Of a stretch of 8,827 nt of DNA, positions 6,409 through 8,827 are shown piece by piece. The DNA lies in the NCBI GenBank assembly GCA_023433445.1, contig JAEZCS010000149.1, forward strand, positions 1-8,827, given 5' to 3'. The position numbers and the translations under genes are program-made. The DNA is from Pseudomonadota bacterium. Its GTDB lineage: Bacteria > Pseudomonadota > Alphaproteobacteria > Sphingomonadales > Sphingomonadaceae. How positions within the stretch are numbered: the stretch's first letter is position 1; every line of letters begins with the position of its first letter. Below the pieces are notes generated by a model, which was given only the letters and a program-made list of their open reading frames with translations, made no database searches and had not been told where the DNA came from.

Positions 6409-6837
6409 ATGAACAGCCAGGAGCTTGCTGATCGGCTTGCCATTCATGAGCTGCTGGCCCGCTATTGCCATGCTATCGACCAGCATCGATGGTCCGACCT
6501 GCGCGCCTTGTTCGCTGACGATGCGCGGGTCGATTTCACCGCATTTGGCGGCCCGATAGGCGATGCAGACATGCTGATCGCTTTTCTGAGGCCAGTGGTG
6601 GAGAGCTTGGCTGGCAGCTATCACTCGATTGGCAGCATCATGTGCGATCTTGATGGAAATCGGGCGTCCGTGCGCTCGGCTGCGCATGTCGTCATGTCGT
6701 CGAAGGGCTCCGATGGGAGAGAGCAGCATGATCATATCGGCCTTTGGTATGAAGACGAGCTCAGCTGTACCAGCAAAGGATGGCGGTTCGCCAAACGAAC
6801 ACAGAAGCGCGCCTGGATAAGCGCAATGACCTCTTGA
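6409..6837 (+). CDS. Second SnoaL-like (NTF2-fold) protein, diverged
   Basis: A 142-residue SnoaL-like protein starting 13 bases after the stop of the BaiE-like gene, so the two are almost certainly co-transcribed. The first helix LLARYCHAID (15-24) holds the Tyr19 and Asp24 pair; YHSIGSI (71-77) gives His72; GW...R at 124-134 gives Arg134. These match Tyr30, Asp35, His83 and Arg146 of BaiE. The position of BaiE Asp106 falls on Val94 or Val95, next to His93, so the acid is missing or replaced. The protein is about 35 residues shorter than its neighbour and lacks its C-terminal tail. It may be an isomerase or dehydratase with a changed active site, or a partner subunit, since NTF2-fold proteins form dimers and trimers. 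The ribosome site is weak (GAG at 6399-6401), which suggests translational coupling to the upstream gene. Confidence 0.86.
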   Translation: MNSQELADRLAIHELLARYCHAIDQHRWSDLRALFADDARVDFTAFGGPIGDADMLIAFLRPVVESLAGSYHSIGSIMCDLDGNRASVRSAAHVVMSSKGSDGREQHDHIGLWYEDELSCTSKGWRFAKRTQKRAWISAMTS

Positions 6838-6907
6838 TGATGCACGGGTGCAACAGGTGCGGCATTTTGCGCTGACCTGCTGGAGAATGGAGCGAGCTCA
6901 GCTGTAC
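6756..6907. repeat. 15-base exact direct repeat, CGAGCTCAGCTGTAC
   Basis: The two copies are at 6756-6770, inside the second SnoaL-like gene, and 6893-6907, in the intergenic region before the receptor gene. They are identical over 15 bases and diverge at once on both sides. The second copy fills most of the left arm and loop of the inverted repeat at 6890-6913. An exact 15-base match is not expected often in a window this size, but no function is known to me. Confidence 0.5.
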
Positions 6908-6948
6908 TCGCTCATAGAATAAAACACGGCTTTTTTGGGGAGGAAAGC
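6838..6948 (+). promoter_or_regulatory. Intergenic region with inverted repeat upstream of the TonB receptor
   Basis: GAGCGAG at 6890-6896 and CTCGCTC at 6907-6913 form perfect 7-base arms around a 10-base centre. TAGAAT at 6915-6920 directly follows and looks like a -10 box, without a recognisable -35; if it is used, the inverted repeat covers the -35 area, as an operator or activator site would. A looser hairpin can form with CAGGT (6854-6858) and ACCTG (6875-6879). GGGGAGGA at 6937-6944 is the receptor's ribosome site. No U-rich tail directly follows either stem, so I do not call a terminator. Confidence 0.4.
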
Positions 6949-8827
6949 ATGCGCAAGACGCTATATCCGATCGTTTCACTTATCGCACTGGCAGCGCCGG
7001 GTATCGCCCTGGCTCAAACAGCTGCGCCGGGGCTCAGCGCGGCGGGGGACGATGAGATCGTCGTGACGGCCCGCCGCCGCGAAGAACGGTTGCAGGATGT
7101 GCCGATCGCGGTCAGCGCGGTCGACGCATCGACCCTCGACAGCCGCGGCCTCGACAATGTGACGCAGATCAGCCAGATCGCGCCCAATATCCAGTTCACA
7201 CCGGGCCAGGGCGGCAACAGCGGCGGCATCGCGCCCTTCATCCGGGGCGTGGGCGAAAATGACTTCATCATCACGTCAGACCCGGCGGTCGGCGTCTATA
7301 TCGACGGCGTCTATGTCGCCCGCACCTTCGGCGCGACAACCGAATTGCTGGGCATCGACCGCATCGAAGTGCTGCGCGGGCCACAGGGTACGCTGTTCGG
7401 CAAGAATACCGTCGGCGGCGCAATCAATATCGTGTCGGCGATACCGGGCCGGGAGCAGAAGATCGAAGCCGACTTGCGGTACGGTTCATTCAACACAGTG
7501 CGTGGGCGGGTCTATGCCGAAACGCCGCTGTCGGACAGTTGGTCGCTTGGGGTCGCAGCGCTGGGTGAGTTTGGCGAGGGATGGCAGAAGATCCCCTCCG
7601 GCGACAATCTCGGCAACCGCAAGGTGATGGCTGGCAAGCTAGCGCTGCATTATGACGGCGAAGGGCTGGACGCCGTGCTGCAGGTCGATGGACTGCACCG
7701 GCGACAGCACAGCGCGCCACACAGCATGATCGCGTTCACGCCAACCTTCTTTTCTATCCTGCAGTCGACCTTTATCGCGCCCTGCTGCACCGTACCGGGA
7801 GACATCGACCGTACCGACAGCAACCCGGAGCTGAACAAGGATCAGACCGACGCAGTGAACGCATCGCTGACCCTGACCAAGGATCTGGGCGGCGCGACGT
7901 TGAAGTCGATCACCGCCTATCGGCATGTCGAGGCCCTGTTCGGCCGCGATGGCGATGCTTCATCCACAGTCAATTATGCGGGTGACATTCACGATGAACG
8001 GGCGCGACAGATCAGTCAGGAATTGCAGCTCTCGCTCGACCTTGGGGGGCGCGGCACATTGCTGCTGGGCGCCTTTGCCTATCGCGAGAATACGCGCGAC
8101 AATACGCGCCTGATCGTCGCGGACGGCCTGTACGATGCGCTGGTTGCGGCGGGGCTGGACCCATTCCCCATCGCGCCCGGCTTTGCAATCCCGGCGTCCT
8201 CGCTCGACTTCAACATCGATTTCCGCAATCGGCAGCGCACCGACAATCTCGCTTTGTTCGCGAATGGCAATTATGAACTGGTCGATGGCCTGTCGCTGGA
8301 GCTAGGCGCGCGTTATACCTGGGAGAAGAAGAAGTTCTACCAGTCTGCCATGCGCATTTATTCGGGCGAGCCGCTGCTGGCGGGCACGCCCAGCTACACA
8401 CTGGAAAAAAGCTGGGACGCATTTACGCCTCGCGCCTCGCTGTCCTACAAGTTCCGCCCGAACCTGATGGCCTATGGTTCCTATTCGCGGGGCTTCCGGT
8501 CTGGCGGGTTCAATGGGCGGCCTACGTCAGTCGAGGAAATCGGCTCCTACGACCCGGAATATCTGACCTCCTATGAAGCGGGCGTCAAAGCGGGCTTCGG
8601 CGGGATCGCGACGATCAACCTTGCGGTTTTCCGCAACGAATATCGCGACCAGCAGATATTGGTATCGACCGTCAGCCCGACGACTGGCCTCATCATCGTC
8701 CGCAACGAGAATGCGGGCCGTTCGCGCATCCAGGGCATCGAACTGGAAGGGGCGTTCAAGGTTTCGCCGCGCTTCACGGTCACTGGCGCGCTCGGTTTGC
8801 TGGATGCCAAATATCTGGAATATGTCT
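6949..8827 (+). CDS. TonB-dependent outer-membrane receptor, C-terminus missing
   Basis: The frame is open from ATG 6949 to the right edge, giving 626 complete codons; members are usually 700-850 residues, so the last barrel strands are missing. A signal peptide is visible: a basic start (MRK), a hydrophobic core, and a likely cleavage after ALA at residue 22. A TonB box (EIVVTA) is at 36-41. The plug follows with VPIAVSAV, FIRGVG, VGVYIDGVY (115-123) and the conserved block RGPQGTLFGKNTVGGAIN (143-160). The barrel shows the typical SRGFRSGGFN (513-522) and alternating aromatic strands. It would carry a large or scarce substrate across the outer membrane using TonB-ExbBD energy, as catabolic receptors of sphingomonads do. 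A Cys-Cys pair at 279-280 lies in what is likely an extracellular loop. The ligand cannot be read, but its position behind the SnoaL-like genes suggests the pathway substrate. Confidence 0.94.
   Translation, partial: MRKTLYPIVSLIALAAPGIALAQTAAPGLSAAGDDEIVVTARRREERLQDVPIAVSAVDASTLDSRGLDNVTQISQIAPNIQFTPGQGGNSGGIAPFIRGVGENDFIITSDPAVGVYIDGVYVARTFGATTELLGIDRIEVLRGPQGTLFGKNTVGGAINIVSAIPGREQKIEADLRYGSFNTVRGRVYAETPLSDSWSLGVAALGEFGEGWQKIPSGDNLGNRKVMAGKLALHYDGEGLDAVLQVDGLHRRQHSAPHSMIAFTPTFFSILQSTFIAPCCTVPGDIDRTDSNPELNKDQTDAVNASLTLTKDLGGATLKSITAYRHVEALFGRDGDASSTVNYAGDIHDERARQISQELQLSLDLGGRGTLLLGAFAYRENTRDNTRLIVADGLYDALVAAGLDPFPIAPGFAIPASSLDFNIDFRNRQRTDNLALFANGNYELVDGLSLELGARYTWEKKKFYQSAMRIYSGEPLLAGTPSYTLEKSWDAFTPRASLSYKFRPNLMAYGSYSRGFRSGGFNGRPTSVEEIGSYDPEYLTSYEAGVKAGFGGIATINLAVFRNEYRDQQILVSTVSPTTGLIIVRNENAGRSRIQGIELEGAFKVSPRFTVTGALGLLDAKYLEYV

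Noticed and set aside
6921..6936. AAAACACGGCTTTTTT as a terminator for the SnoaL-like pair
   Set aside because: The stem would be only four A-T pairs with a six-base loop, too weak for an intrinsic terminator.

Overview
The window reads as chromosome of a GC-rich alphaproteobacterium, most likely a sphingomonad (Sphingobium, Novosphingobium or Sphingomonas type). The reasons are the base composition and codon use, a TonB-dependent receptor of the sphingomonad style, and a set of SDR, GMC, SnoaL-like and SRPBCC genes packed together as in the aromatic, lignin and steroid catabolic islands of these bacteria. The assignment is an inference; there is no rRNA or marker gene here.

Layout. (1) 1-306, minus strand: the N-terminal part of an SRPBCC/START-like protein, running off the left edge. 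(2) 307-594: a 288-base divergent intergenic region with a cluster of TTGACC/GGTCAA half-sites. (3) 595-4870, plus strand: a tight four-gene operon with gaps of 22-33 bases. It holds a GMC-family FAD oxidoreductase and three short-chain dehydrogenases: one like the dehydrogenase domain of peroxisomal multifunctional enzyme 2 (HSD17B4), one like 3-alpha/20-beta-hydroxysteroid dehydrogenase, and one LigD-like. (4) About 4875-4912: a hairpin terminator, probably bidirectional. (5) 4915-5688, minus strand: a fourth SDR, convergent with the operon, probably starting at GTG. (6) 5689-5861: a second divergent promoter region. (7) 5862-6837, plus strand: two SnoaL-like (NTF2-fold) proteins in tandem. 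(8) 6838-6948: an intergenic region with an inverted repeat. (9) 6949 to the right edge: a TonB-dependent outer-membrane receptor, missing its C-terminus.

How the genes may work together. The receptor would import a bulky, poorly diffusible substrate. The GMC enzyme and the SDRs would oxidise alcohol groups. The SnoaL-like proteins would carry out cofactor-free dehydration, isomerisation or lyase chemistry on the resulting ketones. The strongest clue is the first SnoaL-like protein: it resembles bile acid 7-alpha-dehydratase BaiE and keeps all five residues I recall as functionally important in BaiE (Tyr30, Asp35, His83, Asp106, Arg146). With two hydroxysteroid-dehydrogenase-like SDRs nearby, a steroid, bile acid or other polycyclic terpenoid substrate is a good hypothesis. 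A lignin-dimer pathway, with GMC oxidation, LigD-type oxidation and an NTF2-fold formaldehyde lyase, is the main alternative. No step is proven by sequence alone. I found no mobile element, CRISPR array, phage gene, tRNA or defence system.
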